A stretch of 64,000 nt of DNA from Acinetobacter brisouioides (lineage in GTDB: Bacteria > Pseudomonadota > Gammaproteobacteria > Pseudomonadales > Moraxellaceae), in the NCBI RefSeq assembly GCF_004331075.1, contig NZ_SJNX01000008.1, forward strand, positions 62,001-126,000, written 5' to 3'. Positions 19,340-28,174 of the stretch are shown here, piece by piece (position 1 is the stretch's first letter; every line of letters begins with the position of its first letter). Both the position numbers and the translations under genes were made by a program. The notes under the pieces are model-generated. The model made no database searches and was not told where the DNA came from. It was given only the letters and a program-made list of their open reading frames with translations.

Positions 19340-19555
19340 ATGTCTAACTCTAACACAGTAACTGGTACAGTAAAATGGTTTAACGAAGCTAAAGGCTTTG
19401 GTTTCATTCAACAAGAATCTGGTCCAGATGTATTTGCTCATTTCAGCGAAATCGCTAACTCAGGTTTCAAAACTTTATTTGAAGGTCAACAAGTATCATT
19501 CAGCATCGCTCAAGGTCAAAAAGGCCCGAATGCTGTAAATATTGTTGCACTATAA
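19340..19555 (+). CDS. Cold-shock protein, CspA family
   Basis: Single OB-fold RNA chaperone that binds single-stranded RNA and DNA and melts mRNA structure. The 71 residues include [17 protein letters not shown] with RNP1 (KGFGFI, 18-23) and RNP2 (VFAHF, 31-35), and end [10 protein letters not shown]. The start has a TAGGAT ribosome site. A long AT-rich leader with a hairpin precedes it and a strong terminator follows. The paralog cannot be named from the sequence alone. Confidence 0.95.
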   Translation: MSNSNTVTGTVKWFNEAKGFGFIQQESGPDVFAHFSEIANSGFKTLFEGQQVSFSIAQGQKGPNAVNIVAL

Positions 19556-19564
19556 TATTTAATA

Positions 19565-19599
19565 AAATAAAAAAGTACGTACATCGTACTTTTTTATTT
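19565..19599 (+). terminator. Terminator after the cold-shock gene
   Basis: Perfect 15-base arms (AAATAAAAAAGTACG and CGTACTTTTTTATTT) around TACAT, ten bases after the stop codon. Confidence 0.92.
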
Positions 19600-19665
19600 C
19601 TAAAAATTTAGAATATTTTAATCTTTATTCCATAATGGAATACATACAATAAAATTGGTAAAAAA

Positions 19666-19896
19666 TTGAATCAAAATCAAAACATTATTGCAAAATCTAT
19701 AAACGGTACAGAAATTTTAGTATCGCTAGTTCCTTTAAACAAAACACAAAGCACACGTACTGGATTTAAATCAATCGAAGTAGGTAAAAGAGTATTGCTT
19801 GAATCTGGAACTGAAGTCGATTTAAATTTAGATGGACGTAGTTTCTACACTGATTTAAATCAGCTATTTAAATTAAATTACAGAGTTATTATTTAA
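19666..19896 (+). CDS. Small hypothetical protein
   Basis: A 76-codon frame read from a TTG: MNQNQNIIAKSINGTEILVSLVPLNKTQ. It lacks an obvious ribosome site, and no ATG is available in frame nearby. The composition is plausible for a small beta-rich protein (SIEVGKRVLLESGTEVDLNLDGRSFY), unlike the surrounding AT-rich noncoding DNA. There are no membrane segments or cysteines, and I do not recognise a family. It lies after the cold-shock terminator and converges with the GGDEF-EAL gene. Confidence 0.5.
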   Translation: MNQNQNIIAKSINGTEILVSLVPLNKTQSTRTGFKSIEVGKRVLLESGTEVDLNLDGRSFYTDLNQLFKLNYRVII

Positions 19897-20244
19897 ACCT
19901 ATATTTTTTAGCAGTTAGAATTTAGTTAATTTATATCATACGATGCAATATAATAATAAATTCAATTGAATAAGCTTTAAATACCCTCACCTATCCATGT
20001 CTTTCTGATAGTACTGTTTTTAAATCGCTTTTTCTTTGGTACTCAATTCATTTTAGATTCAAATTGGCACACAAAAGTGCCTATTAGGTATAATCTAAAA
20101 TTATAGATTATTTTTACAGTAATATAATCTATATGGATAATCATCCATAAATTCAAATACCTGTAAAAAGCTGAAAGGCAATTAAAAAACTCTTATCTCA
20201 TAAAGTTTATAACTTTAATTTTAATTGAACACTCATGGTCTAAA
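19897..20244. other. Intergenic region between converging genes
   Basis: 348 AT-rich bases between two converging genes. The only structure I see is a 7-bp perfect hairpin (TATGGAT-AATC-ATCCATA) at 20132-20149. No gene is supported. Confidence 0.5.
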
Positions 20245-22785
20245 TCACAATTTTAAATGATTCATAGGCACAGGTTTTGAATAAAAGTACCCTTGAATCA
20301 TGTCGCATTCATATTCAGTTAAGAATTTAACCTGTTCATAAATTTCAATGCCTTCAGCAACAACTTCTAAATTTAACTGATGAGCTATTTCAATAATTAA
20401 CTTAACAATAGCGGTATCTTGCTGGTTAATCGGAAAATTTTCAAAAAAACTTTTATCTAATTTTATTTGATCAACAGGTAGGCGGCGCAAATAGCTTAAA
20501 CTTGAATAGCCTGTACCAAAATCATCGAGAGAAACCTTGATCCCTAAAGCGCGTATCGCGTGTAAGATTTCAATCGATTTTTGCACATCAGTAATCAACA
20601 TTCCCTCCGTCACTTCTAATTTTAATAATTGAGGCGGAAGTTGACTCACATTTAAAATTTCTTCTAAATCATTTAAAAAATTCTTTCGATGAAACTCTAA
20701 TGGTGAAATATTCACGGATACACTTAAAGGACTTTCCCGATTTTTATTTAATTTGGAAATATCATGGCATGCCTGTTGTAAAACCCAACGGCCAATCGAA
20801 ACAATGTGCCCTGTTCTCTCAGCTAAAGGGATAAAAACATCTGGTGGGATAAAGCCTTTTTCTGGATGAATCCAGCGGATAAGAGCTTCTAATGAAGCAA
20901 CTTCACCAGTTTTAGGCTTAACTAATGGTTGATAAAACACATTGAACTGAGCTTTTTCTAAAGCTTCGGATAGATCTAAACGTAAATTTATATAATCTAT
21001 TTTAGGGAGATCATTATATTTTTCCTGATACCAGCTCCATGTATTACGGCCTTGTTTTTTTGCCTCTTGCATCGAGAGGATCGCATGCTGGATTAATTGT
21101 ATGCCTTGATAAACTTGACTACAATTTTTAGCAATTCCTATGCTGGCAGTAATATGAATTTTATGACCATCTATTTGAAAGGGTGTAGATAAATTTTTCA
21201 GTAATCTTTCAGTAAATTCAATCACATGATCAGGAGTTTTAAAATCTAAAAGAACAAGTGCAAATTCATCACCAGATATTCGACTCAGCATGTCTTTATC
21301 TCGAATGAAGTTTTTCATTCTAGTTGCAACAGATTGCAATAATTTATCACCAACAATATGACCTAAGCTCTCATTGAGCGGGCTAAAATCATCTAGATCA
21401 ATATAAAGTAAATATAAATCTTCTTTGGCTTGTATATTTTTTAGCGTTTTTTCCAAGTATTCATCAAAAGTGCGACGATTAAATAACCCTGTTAAATAAT
21501 CATGCATTTTTTGATATTCAATATATTCTTCATTTACCCACTCTTTCGTCACATCCTGTTGTATTCCAAGAAAGTGTGTACAATGACCTAAATCATCTAA
21601 AATAGGCGCTAATGTCAGCTGATTCCAAAACCAGCTACCATCTTTGCGATAATTTTTGATTTTGACTTGTAGTTGAGTTTTTGTCATCAAAGCATTTTTT
21701 ATTTTTTTGAGTGTGATGGCAGCTGTGTCAGCACCTTGTAAAAAGCGACAATTTCTCCCCATAACTTCAGATTCGGTATAACCTGTTATTGCTAAAAATG
21801 CAGCGTTAACATAAACAATCGGCATATCTGAATCGGCATGAGTAATTACTACCCCATGCATGCTATTTTGTATTGCTCTTTCTAGAAGTCGTACACGTTC
21901 TTGATAGCGATTTTTAGCAGTAATATCTTTTGCAATCACTAAAATACCAATAATTTTTTCATCATGCTTTATGGGTAAGTTTGTCATATCAAACCATAAT
22001 AACCCTCCTGAAGCATGATAGACCTGTAGTTCATAATGCTCAGCTTCACCATGTAAGCTACGTTCAAATGCAATTTTTACAGTATTGACTGAGGTTTTAG
22101 GCACAAAATTACAATAATATTGCCCTTTGATGTCTTTTTCTAAAAATCCTGTTATTTTCTCAGAAGCGACATTTGCAGAAACAATATAACCTTCAAGATT
22201 TACTTCAAATACCGCATCGGGATGATATTTAAAAAATGAGCTATATTTATCATTAATCAATAATTTTTGTTTTCTTTCCTGATCAATCTCAATCGCTAAA
22301 GCAACTAAAATAGCAGCACGCTGCAACAGGTTAATTTCAATATTTGAAGGCTTTATCATCGTTCTATAGTAAGTTGCAAAAGTACCATAGAGCTCTCCAT
22401 CCGTTCCGAGCACAGGCATTGACCAACATGAAGTCAGATTCTCTTTTTGCACAAGATCTTTTTGACGTGACCATTTAGGATCAGTAATTAAATTTTCAGA
22501 AATGACTAAATGTTTATAAAAAGCCGCTGAGCCACATGTACCGCTTTTCTCATGAACGAGAACCGCTTTTAACATCTCCTTATATTCATCAGAGAAATTT
22601 TGATGGCCACTAATGAGGCGCAATTTTCCAATTGAAGGGTCATAAAGCATGATTGAAACAATCGCATCTTCAATGTGAGTCTCTAGCCATGCTGTAATTG
22701 CTTCTAAAACAGTTTTCAGGTTATTGCCTTGACTAATGAGCTGAAATATATGGCTATTATCTTTACTAATAAATTGACTAGCCAT
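20245..22785 (-). CDS. GAF-PAS-PAS-GGDEF-EAL cyclic-di-GMP signalling protein
   Basis: Soluble 846-residue protein for cyclic-di-GMP turnover. The start giving MASQFISKDN has GGAG six bases upstream; an ATG four codons earlier does not. In order: a GAF-like sensor (ESLTSC-type CSMPVLGTDGELYGTFATYY), two PAS domains (SSFFKYHPDAVFEVNLEGYI; ENSMHGVVITH-like second PAS with GRNCRFLQG and a PAC), GGDEF with SGDEF preceded by an RxxD inhibitory site (RDKD), and EAL (SLEALIRW, KLEVTEG, DDFGTGYSSL, KLDKSF, EGIE). Both catalytic domains look intact. The NCRFLQG stretch resembles the flavin-binding LOV signature, so light or redox sensing is possible. Confidence 0.9.
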   Translation of the reverse strand: MASQFISKDNSHIFQLISQGNNLKTVLEAITAWLETHIEDAIVSIMLYDPSIGKLRLISGHQNFSDEYKEMLKAVLVHEKSGTCGSAAFYKHLVISENLITDPKWSRQKDLVQKENLTSCWSMPVLGTDGELYGTFATYYRTMIKPSNIEINLLQRAAILVALAIEIDQERKQKLLINDKYSSFFKYHPDAVFEVNLEGYIVSANVASEKITGFLEKDIKGQYYCNFVPKTSVNTVKIAFERSLHGEAEHYELQVYHASGGLLWFDMTNLPIKHDEKIIGILVIAKDITAKNRYQERVRLLERAIQNSMHGVVITHADSDMPIVYVNAAFLAITGYTESEVMGRNCRFLQGADTAAITLKKIKNALMTKTQLQVKIKNYRKDGSWFWNQLTLAPILDDLGHCTHFLGIQQDVTKEWVNEEYIEYQKMHDYLTGLFNRRTFDEYLEKTLKNIQAKEDLYLLYIDLDDFSPLNESLGHIVGDKLLQSVATRMKNFIRDKDMLSRISGDEFALVLLDFKTPDHVIEFTERLLKNLSTPFQIDGHKIHITASIGIAKNCSQVYQGIQLIQHAILSMQEAKKQGRNTWSWYQEKYNDLPKIDYINLRLDLSEALEKAQFNVFYQPLVKPKTGEVASLEALIRWIHPEKGFIPPDVFIPLAERTGHIVSIGRWVLQQACHDISKLNKNRESPLSVSVNISPLEFHRKNFLNDLEEILNVSQLPPQLLKLEVTEGMLITDVQKSIEILHAIRALGIKVSLDDFGTGYSSLSYLRRLPVDQIKLDKSFFENFPINQQDTAIVKLIIEIAHQLNLEVVAEGIEIYEQVKFLTEYECDMIQGYFYSKPVPMNHLKL

Positions 22786-23012
22786 TAAAGTCTCCATTGT
22801 TTAAGAAAATTAACCTCTTGCTGATTTTACATATAAAATATTTCTTTAAAATACATCTTTGCATAAAAAACAGTCAGAACAAGGCTATTTTAGCGATAAA
22901 ACTCAAGGCTTTTCATCCAAAATGATGAAATAACCAACTCACTTATACAGTGTTATTTGAGTAATACACTGTCTTAGATCACATATAAAATAATCAAAAG
23001 CTGTAAACTATT

Positions 23013-23029
23013 ATGAAAGAAGTCTAATA
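23013..23029 (+). repeat. Repeat tail motif, copy A
   Basis: ATGAAAGAAGTCTAATA, one of five related intergenic sites with consensus ATGAAAGAARTCTAWTA. No clear hairpin precedes this copy. Confidence 0.5.
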
Positions 23030-23467
23030 TCGTTAATGTTCATAAAGGCAATTTAAAAGCGCTTTGATCAACCATTAAATTAAGATGTTGCTCCCATTTT
23101 TCATCGTATAGTTATCCAAGTTAACTTGGGATTTTGAGTTTTATCTCGTCATAGAAAATGCCTTGTAAGATGACAAGGGCTTTCGCCTCTCGCACTTTAG
23201 GATGGCTTGCTTCAAAGCTAATTTGCTACGAAAAATAAACTCATCAAATCATGTTTTAAATAACTGACTACGCAAGAAACAAACTTGAGCATAACTCAAT
23301 TTCAAACTTTGAAACACCAAAAATAAATTAATTTTTTAAAAAAACAAATTAAGTCAATTATTTAATTTAAATAATAATTAAAAACCACACAAACTATTTA
23401 CCATTTGTTTAATAACATCTTTTTTATAAGCATAAAAAACTTGCATAAAACTTCTTTCATTCATGTG

Positions 23468-23532
23468 CTTTTTTCTTTCTGTGAAAAAAGAAAGACAAAG
23501 AACGTGTAAACAATCATGAAAGAAATTTATAG
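23468..23532 (+). repeat. Intergenic repeat element, copy B
   Basis: An oligo-T/oligo-A stretch (CTTTTTTC ... AAAAAAG) is followed by the tail ATGAAAGAAATTTATAG. The same layout and length (about 65 bases) occurs in copy C. Confidence 0.5.
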
Positions 23533-23805
23533 AAGGGAGTGATAGCAATTCACCATCGCCGATGGTTGTTTAACTTAAGAAAAATCGTGGTTTATTACTT
23601 GGCAAGACACTAGATCAAACATAGGGATAAAAAGCAGAAATTCCCCGCTACTGCGCCAGAAAATATTTTAGTTTGGATCAAAAATCAACATGCTTAATGA
23701 TTAAGCAACAATAAAAACAGAATAAATCAAAAAACATGTATAGACATTATCTTTGTAATGATTAAACAGCTTTTATCAGTCCATGATGCTGATCATTAAA
23801 TCAAG

Positions 23806-24690
23806 CTAAGTTTTTCTAAAATAAAAAAGAATCCCGATCACCACCAACATTACACCAAACAATGCACTTAAATTAAGTTGCTCATGGTTAAACACCGCCC
23901 CCAAAGTTAAAGCAATAACGGGTGTGATCACATTACTCAAAGCAATGGTTGCAGGTTTTAATTCCCGAATCAGCCAAAAATAACACAGCATCGCAATAAT
24001 CGATGAAAATAATATCGTAAATGAAAAGCCAAGCATGCTTTGCAGGCCAGGAAGGTGTTGTGGCATGTGCGGATAAATAAAAGGAATCAACAGCAAAGAT
24101 GCCAATGCTGAAACCAGCAGGGACCCTGTCGCTTGCGATATCGGTGTGAGTGGTGCTGCAATATGCTTGACCCAAAATATAGAACTAATATAAGAAATAA
24201 TACTAATAAAAATTAAGATGATACCAATCGGCTGTACCTGATTTCCAGTTTGATCCGCAAAAACCATCATCAAACCAAAGACCGCCATCAACATCCCCCC
24301 CCATTGTATGAGAACGAGGCGCTGATTTTTTAAAATAAAATGCCCGATCAATCCAGAAATTAATGGCGACAACCCAAATAGCAAAGCCATCAACCCTGAG
24401 GTTAAATAACGGGCAGCTAGATAAATAAAGAGTTGAGCACCGATTAAATTTAGACTGCCTGCGACATAACTCGTGAGTGATTGACGATCTAGTGGCAAGG
24501 GATTACGAAAGATGATGAGCAAAATAACCGCTAAAATAGATGCACCTGCATAGCGAATAATTAAAACCCAAAGTGGATAAACTTCTTGCACACTCCATAC
24601 AATTGCCAGTGGCGTTGCTGCCCAGATCAGGACAAGGGTGGCATAAATTGCAATGTGGGTAAAAGACGTCGATCCCTTAGACATAAACAT
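23806..24690 (-). CDS. EamA/DMT-family permease
   Basis: Inner-membrane transporter of the drug/metabolite superfamily, 294 residues with about ten membrane segments in two EamA repeats. The second repeat is visible in FTILFSSIIAMLCYFWLIRELKPATIALSNVITPVIALTLGAVF. The start is preceded by GGA eight bases upstream. It lies 80 bases downstream of hcaD in the same direction, beyond a strong inverted repeat. It may be co-transcribed at a lower level and export or import an aromatic intermediate, but the family transports many metabolites and the link is positional only. Confidence 0.85.
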   Translation of the reverse strand: MFMSKGSTSFTHIAIYATLVLIWAATPLAIVWSVQEVYPLWVLIIRYAGASILAVILLIIFRNPLPLDRQSLTSYVAGSLNLIGAQLFIYLAARYLTSGLMALLFGLSPLISGLIGHFILKNQRLVLIQWGGMLMAVFGLMMVFADQTGNQVQPIGIILIFISIISYISSIFWVKHIAAPLTPISQATGSLLVSALASLLLIPFIYPHMPQHLPGLQSMLGFSFTILFSSIIAMLCYFWLIRELKPATIALSNVITPVIALTLGAVFNHEQLNLSALFGVMLVVIGILFYFRKT

Positions 24691-24710
24691 GAATCATATC
24701 CATATAAATC

Positions 24711-24744
24711 AATCAACCCATGGCGAAAACCGCATGGGTTGATT
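24711..24744 (-). terminator. Inverted repeat after hcaD
   Basis: Perfect 12-base arms AATCAACCCATG and CATGGGTTGATT lie directly after hcaD. The U-tract is poor, so read-through into the permease gene is possible. Confidence 0.6.
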
Positions 24745-24769
24745 ACATTTAAGCCTGTTATAATTAGAC

Positions 24770-25993
24770 TCAAGCAACCTTGCGTAAATCAATCGCGAGA
24801 TTTAGCAGTGTTTCTGCATCAAACGGTTGTGCTTTCGCAATCATTTTCTTCAAATGACGCGTTTCTTTTGCTTGATTGACGGTAATGCCTGCAACCAGAA
24901 TTCCGTTGCGCGTTCCGAACATCACAAAGCTGGCATTTTTACCCTGCTCAATATCCATCTCACCACGAATATGCCATTCTGTGGCAGTCATATCACCGAC
25001 AAACTGGAAATTCATATCAAGCTGGTCTGTCCAGAACCATGCAGGAGTTTGTTGCGCCAATGGATTGCCCATGGCATGACGCGCAAAAATTCCCGCTTGC
25101 TTGTTGGCATTTTCCCAAGTTTCAATACGACGATACTGCCCATCTTCGACCAACTGTGTTGCAACATCACCAGCCGCATAAATATCAGGATCAGAGGTTT
25201 GGCAATACTGATTGACTCGAATGGCAAAATCGACATCAAGACCTGCTTCACACGCTAAATCAGCATTGGGTACAATCCCAATTCCGTAAATGACAGCATC
25301 ACCCGTCAACTGCTGACCATTTTCCAAGGTGAGAATCACTTCTTGGTCACGCAATTCAGCCTGCACCAGTTTGGTATTCAGTTGAATTTCAATACCTGCA
25401 CGTTGATGCTGTTGCAGTAAAAATTGACTCAAATTGAGTGGAGAACAACGGCCCATGACCATTGCTCCCTGTTCAAGCACTGTGACCTGACAGCCTTTTG
25501 CACGCGCACTAGAAGCCAACTCTAAACCGATCACACCACCACCCACGATCAAGATGCGTTTCTCAGGTTGTAATACAGGAATCAGTTTCTGTGAATCTTC
25601 AAGATTCCGTAAAGTATAAACATGTTGACCTAGAGCATCTAACATCGGTAAACGGCGTGCTGAACCACCTGTTGCCAATAACAATTTGTCATAGTGAATC
25701 ACATCACCACTTTTTAAAACAAGCTGATGTGCTTCAGGCTGAAGTTTAACTACAGCATTGTTGCGAATCACTTTGACATTGAGTTCGGCAAGTTTTTGTT
25801 CAGAGAGAATTTCCAGCTTGGTTTGTTCTGGCTGTAAAATTGCGTCTTTAGATAGCGGTGGACGTTCATACGGCAGATGAGGTTCATCACCGATCAAAAT
25901 AATTTCACCAGAAAATTGCTGTGCGCGTAACTCTAAAATTGCACTTGCGCCCGCTTGACCTGCGCCTACAATCACAATGGTTTGAATACTCAT
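24770..25993 (-). CDS. hcaD: Ferredoxin-NAD reductase of the aromatic-ring dioxygenase
   Basis: FAD-dependent reductase that passes electrons from NADH to the Rieske ferredoxin of the dioxygenase. The 407 residues have the first dinucleotide fold at the N terminus (IVIVGAGQAGASAI), the second at about 150 (RILIVGGGVIGLELAS), and the FAD-binding IYAAGDVA near 270. This is the BphA4/HcaD type. It is last of the six-gene hca set and directly downstream of mhpB. The hca name depends on the island as a whole; the reductase alone does not specify substrate. Confidence 0.88.
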   Translation of the reverse strand: MSIQTIVIVGAGQAGASAILELRAQQFSGEIILIGDEPHLPYERPPLSKDAILQPEQTKLEILSEQKLAELNVKVIRNNAVVKLQPEAHQLVLKSGDVIHYDKLLLATGGSARRLPMLDALGQHVYTLRNLEDSQKLIPVLQPEKRILIVGGGVIGLELASSARAKGCQVTVLEQGAMVMGRCSPLNLSQFLLQQHQRAGIEIQLNTKLVQAELRDQEVILTLENGQQLTGDAVIYGIGIVPNADLACEAGLDVDFAIRVNQYCQTSDPDIYAAGDVATQLVEDGQYRRIETWENANKQAGIFARHAMGNPLAQQTPAWFWTDQLDMNFQFVGDMTATEWHIRGEMDIEQGKNASFVMFGTRNGILVAGITVNQAKETRHLKKMIAKAQPFDAETLLNLAIDLRKVA

Positions 25994-26005
25994 GTGTTTT
26001 GTCCT

Positions 26006-26962
26006 TTATTTCAAATTGGCTGTGACAATGCCAAAACCCGCAATCCATTCTGAAATGGCTTCATAACAATGAACTTTCATTTCATAGTCACCCAATGCTG
26101 AAAGCGCTGCAAAAGCGGCTATCCATGCTCGAATCTCTTGTCCACCACGTCCACCTTCACGACGGATATCGGCTTCAGTCATTTTTTCAATGGCTGCAAA
26201 ATCAGCATTTTGAAAAATATCTAACAGCTGTTTATCCCATTCTGGATTGAGCGGAACTGAAACCGAAGTATCACCTGCGGCAAGACGCTGCCCCACAGCA
26301 ATGACTTTGGCTTGGCGGGCGTTGCGTGCTTCTGTAGTCGGGTGCCGACCTGCAATCAGGAATTCTTCAACTTCAGGAGGTACAGAACCCATTTGTGGTG
26401 TTGGTGGATCATGCGACAATCCCCCTGTTCCCAAAATGAGTACGCGTTCATTTTCAAGATTAAGAGACTGAATAAATGAACCTATAGCACGGCCAAGTGC
26501 AATCGCACGTTTTGTGGTTGGCAGTGGCGCTGCTGCACCATTGACAAAAACGGGAATCGTCGGGTAACGATCAAGCTGTCCTTCACATAAAAAGTGCAAG
26601 GGCTGGGTAACCCCATGATCTGCTTGCATTCGGTAGGAAAATGCAATATCAACGCCTTCATTCAAGACATGACGCACAAGTTGTAGCGCGGTTTGCTCAG
26701 GTACATTGAGTTTTCCTGGGCCATAATCCCAATCGCCTGCAGCAGTAGCCCGAAGGCCAACACAGAAACTTGGCATCAGGTCATAAAAGAAACCATTAAA
26801 ATGATCGGGACCAAAAGTAATAATCAGGGTTGGATCATATTGCTTTAACTCAGCCGCCAAAGCCTTAAACGTTGCACGAACAACTTCTTCCTGACGCTTC
26901 TCAATCGGTGAAGCGAACTCCATCAGCGGGCTATGAGATGCACAAATCAGTTTAACAGCCAT
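26006..26962 (-). CDS. mhpB: 2,3-dihydroxyphenylpropionate 1,2-dioxygenase
   Basis: Class III extradiol (LigB-type) dioxygenase that meta-cleaves 2,3-dihydroxyphenylpropionate or the cinnamate analogue. I chose the ATG giving MAVKLICASHSPLMEF because GGAG lies six bases upstream. The 318 residues match MhpB closely, with the metal and catalytic histidines in LICASHSP (His10), GPDHFNGFFYD, QADHGVTQPL (His116) and GTGGLSHDPP (His184), and the terminal EWIAGFG. It is placed between hcaB and hcaD inside the dioxygenase operon, unlike the separate hca and mhp operons of E. coli. Confidence 0.95.
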   Translation of the reverse strand: MAVKLICASHSPLMEFASPIEKRQEEVVRATFKALAAELKQYDPTLIITFGPDHFNGFFYDLMPSFCVGLRATAAGDWDYGPGKLNVPEQTALQLVRHVLNEGVDIAFSYRMQADHGVTQPLHFLCEGQLDRYPTIPVFVNGAAAPLPTTKRAIALGRAIGSFIQSLNLENERVLILGTGGLSHDPPTPQMGSVPPEVEEFLIAGRHPTTEARNARQAKVIAVGQRLAAGDTSVSVPLNPEWDKQLLDIFQNADFAAIEKMTEADIRREGGRGGQEIRAWIAAFAALSALGDYEMKVHCYEAISEWIAGFGIVTANLK

Positions 26963-26978
26963 GTTGAACTCCAAAAAC

Positions 26979-27022
26979 TAGATCGCCAACAGGCGATCTA
27001 TGTGGGTCTAGAGGACTAGACC
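26979..27022 (-). promoter_or_regulatory. Two tandem hairpins between hcaB and mhpB
   Basis: TAGATCGCC-AACA-GGCGATCTA (26979-27000) and GGTCTAG-AGGA-CTAGACC (27005-27022) lie side by side in the 67-base gap. Neither has a U-tract, so they look like mRNA stabilising or processing structures setting the relative expression of the flanking genes. Confidence 0.7.
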
Positions 27023-27029
27023 TTTAGGA

Positions 27030-27845
27030 TTAAACGTCAAAGAAGCCTGCATTGGGCTGACGTAAACCACGAATACCTAGACCACAGTCGGCATTAATAA
27101 ATACGCCAGATAATGGACGGTTATTTTGTCGAGAAGCTAACAGAACATAAGAACCTGTCATATCTTCTGCTTCAGGTAAGAATTTGAGTGGCATACCTTG
27201 ACCAATCCGCTCAGGATCACGCGCATCGAGCAGTCCAAGATTTTCCTGTCCCAATGATGCTGCACCTTTGACATTCACATTCATGCCCGAAGGCGCGACG
27301 GCATTGACACGGATTTTAGGTGCCAGTTCATACGCCAATTCACGCACCAAGCCAACGCCAGCATGCTTTGATGCAGTGTAAATTGGCCCACCACCTGATG
27401 AATAAAATGCAGAATTTGATAAGGTGAAAATCATGGAGCCTTCGGTTTTTAACAATTCATTCAGTGCTGCTTTGGCACCGAGCAAATAACCTTTGGTGTT
27501 AATACTCATGATTTCATCAAATGCCAGTTCCAGCTGCTCGCCTGACATATTGATAACATCGGCATAGTGATCCCAGATTCCAGCATTACCAATAAAGCAG
27601 TCGAGTTTACCAAAACGTGCCACGGTAGCTTCAACAGCACGAACATTATCGGCATATCGAGCAACGTCACCTGTAACCGCGACAATACGATCACCAAAGC
27701 GAGCGATCAGTTCATCAACTTTGGACTGAGAGCGTTGCAACACAGCAACCTGTGCGCCTTCATTTAAAAAACGTTCTACCAGTGCCAACCCAAGCCCCGA
27801 ACCGCCGCCTGTAATCAGTACGACTTCTCCTTGCAACCAGCCCAT
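27030..27845 (-). CDS. hcaB: cis-dihydrodiol dehydrogenase (SDR)
   Basis: Short-chain dehydrogenase that oxidises the cis-dihydrodiol formed by the dioxygenase to the catechol, producing NADH. The 271 residues contain the NAD motif TGGGSGLG (12-19), GNAGIWD (87-93) and the catalytic Tyr156 and Lys160 in IYTASKHAG. The C-terminal NADCGLGIRGLRQPNAGF segment is typical of the HcaB/BphB branch. Its start overlaps the hcaC stop by one base (TAATG), indicating translational coupling. Confidence 0.92.
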   Translation of the reverse strand: MGWLQGEVVLITGGGSGLGLALVERFLNEGAQVAVLQRSQSKVDELIARFGDRIVAVTGDVARYADNVRAVEATVARFGKLDCFIGNAGIWDHYADVINMSGEQLELAFDEIMSINTKGYLLGAKAALNELLKTEGSMIFTLSNSAFYSSGGGPIYTASKHAGVGLVRELAYELAPKIRVNAVAPSGMNVNVKGAASLGQENLGLLDARDPERIGQGMPLKFLPEAEDMTGSYVLLASRQNNRPLSGVFINADCGLGIRGLRQPNAGFFDV

Positions 27846-28174
27846 TATGCCACTCCTGAGAGTTCGACAAATAAAGCACCATCTTCAACGACGACAGGAA
27901 AAGTCTGAATCGGGTCAGTCGCTGGCACACATTGTGGTACGCCAGTTTTTAAACAGAAACGAGATGAATGTAACGGGCACTCAACAGTACCATCGTCTTC
28001 CAGATAGCCTTCTGACATTGAGGCATTGCCATGGCTACACTTGTCATTCATCGCAAAAAACTCGCCATTAAAATTGAAGACAGCAAGTGCAGCAATATCG
28101 CCTACACTGCAGTCCACTTTTAATGCTTCACCTTCATCAAGTTCGTCAACCTGACAAACGAATATCTTATTCAT
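27845..28174 (-). CDS. hcaC: Rieske-type ferredoxin of the dioxygenase
   Basis: Small [2Fe-2S] electron carrier between HcaD and the terminal oxygenase. The 109 residues contain the Rieske ligands Cys46-x-His48 (KCSHGNASMSEG) and Cys66-x2-His69 (VECPLHSSRFCLKTG). It sits between the beta subunit and the dehydrogenase genes, sharing one base with each neighbour, as expected for a tightly coupled operon. Confidence 0.94.
   Translation of the reverse strand: MNKIFVCQVDELDEGEALKVDCSVGDIAALAVFNFNGEFFAMNDKCSHGNASMSEGYLEDDGTVECPLHSSRFCLKTGVPQCVPATDPIQTFPVVVEDGALFVELSGVA

Larger units (their letters stand above)
22798..23805. other. 1-kb gene-free region with repeats
   Basis: No gene is supported in about 1 kb. 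It holds two copies of a 17-bp tail motif (23013-23029 and 23516-23532), a 14-bp palindrome CCAAGTTAACTTGG (23116-23129), an oligo-purine/pyrimidine hairpin-like tract (23468-23500), a stretch near 23625-23665 resembling the core of a cobalamin riboswitch, and a dyad TGCTTAATGATTAAGCA (23691-23707). The variety of remnants suggests a site of gene loss. Confidence 0.6.

Noticed and set aside
22798-23805. CRISPR array or tRNA in the gene-free kilobase
   Set aside because: The repeats are degenerate and irregularly spaced, and no cloverleaf or direct-repeat/spacer pattern is visible.
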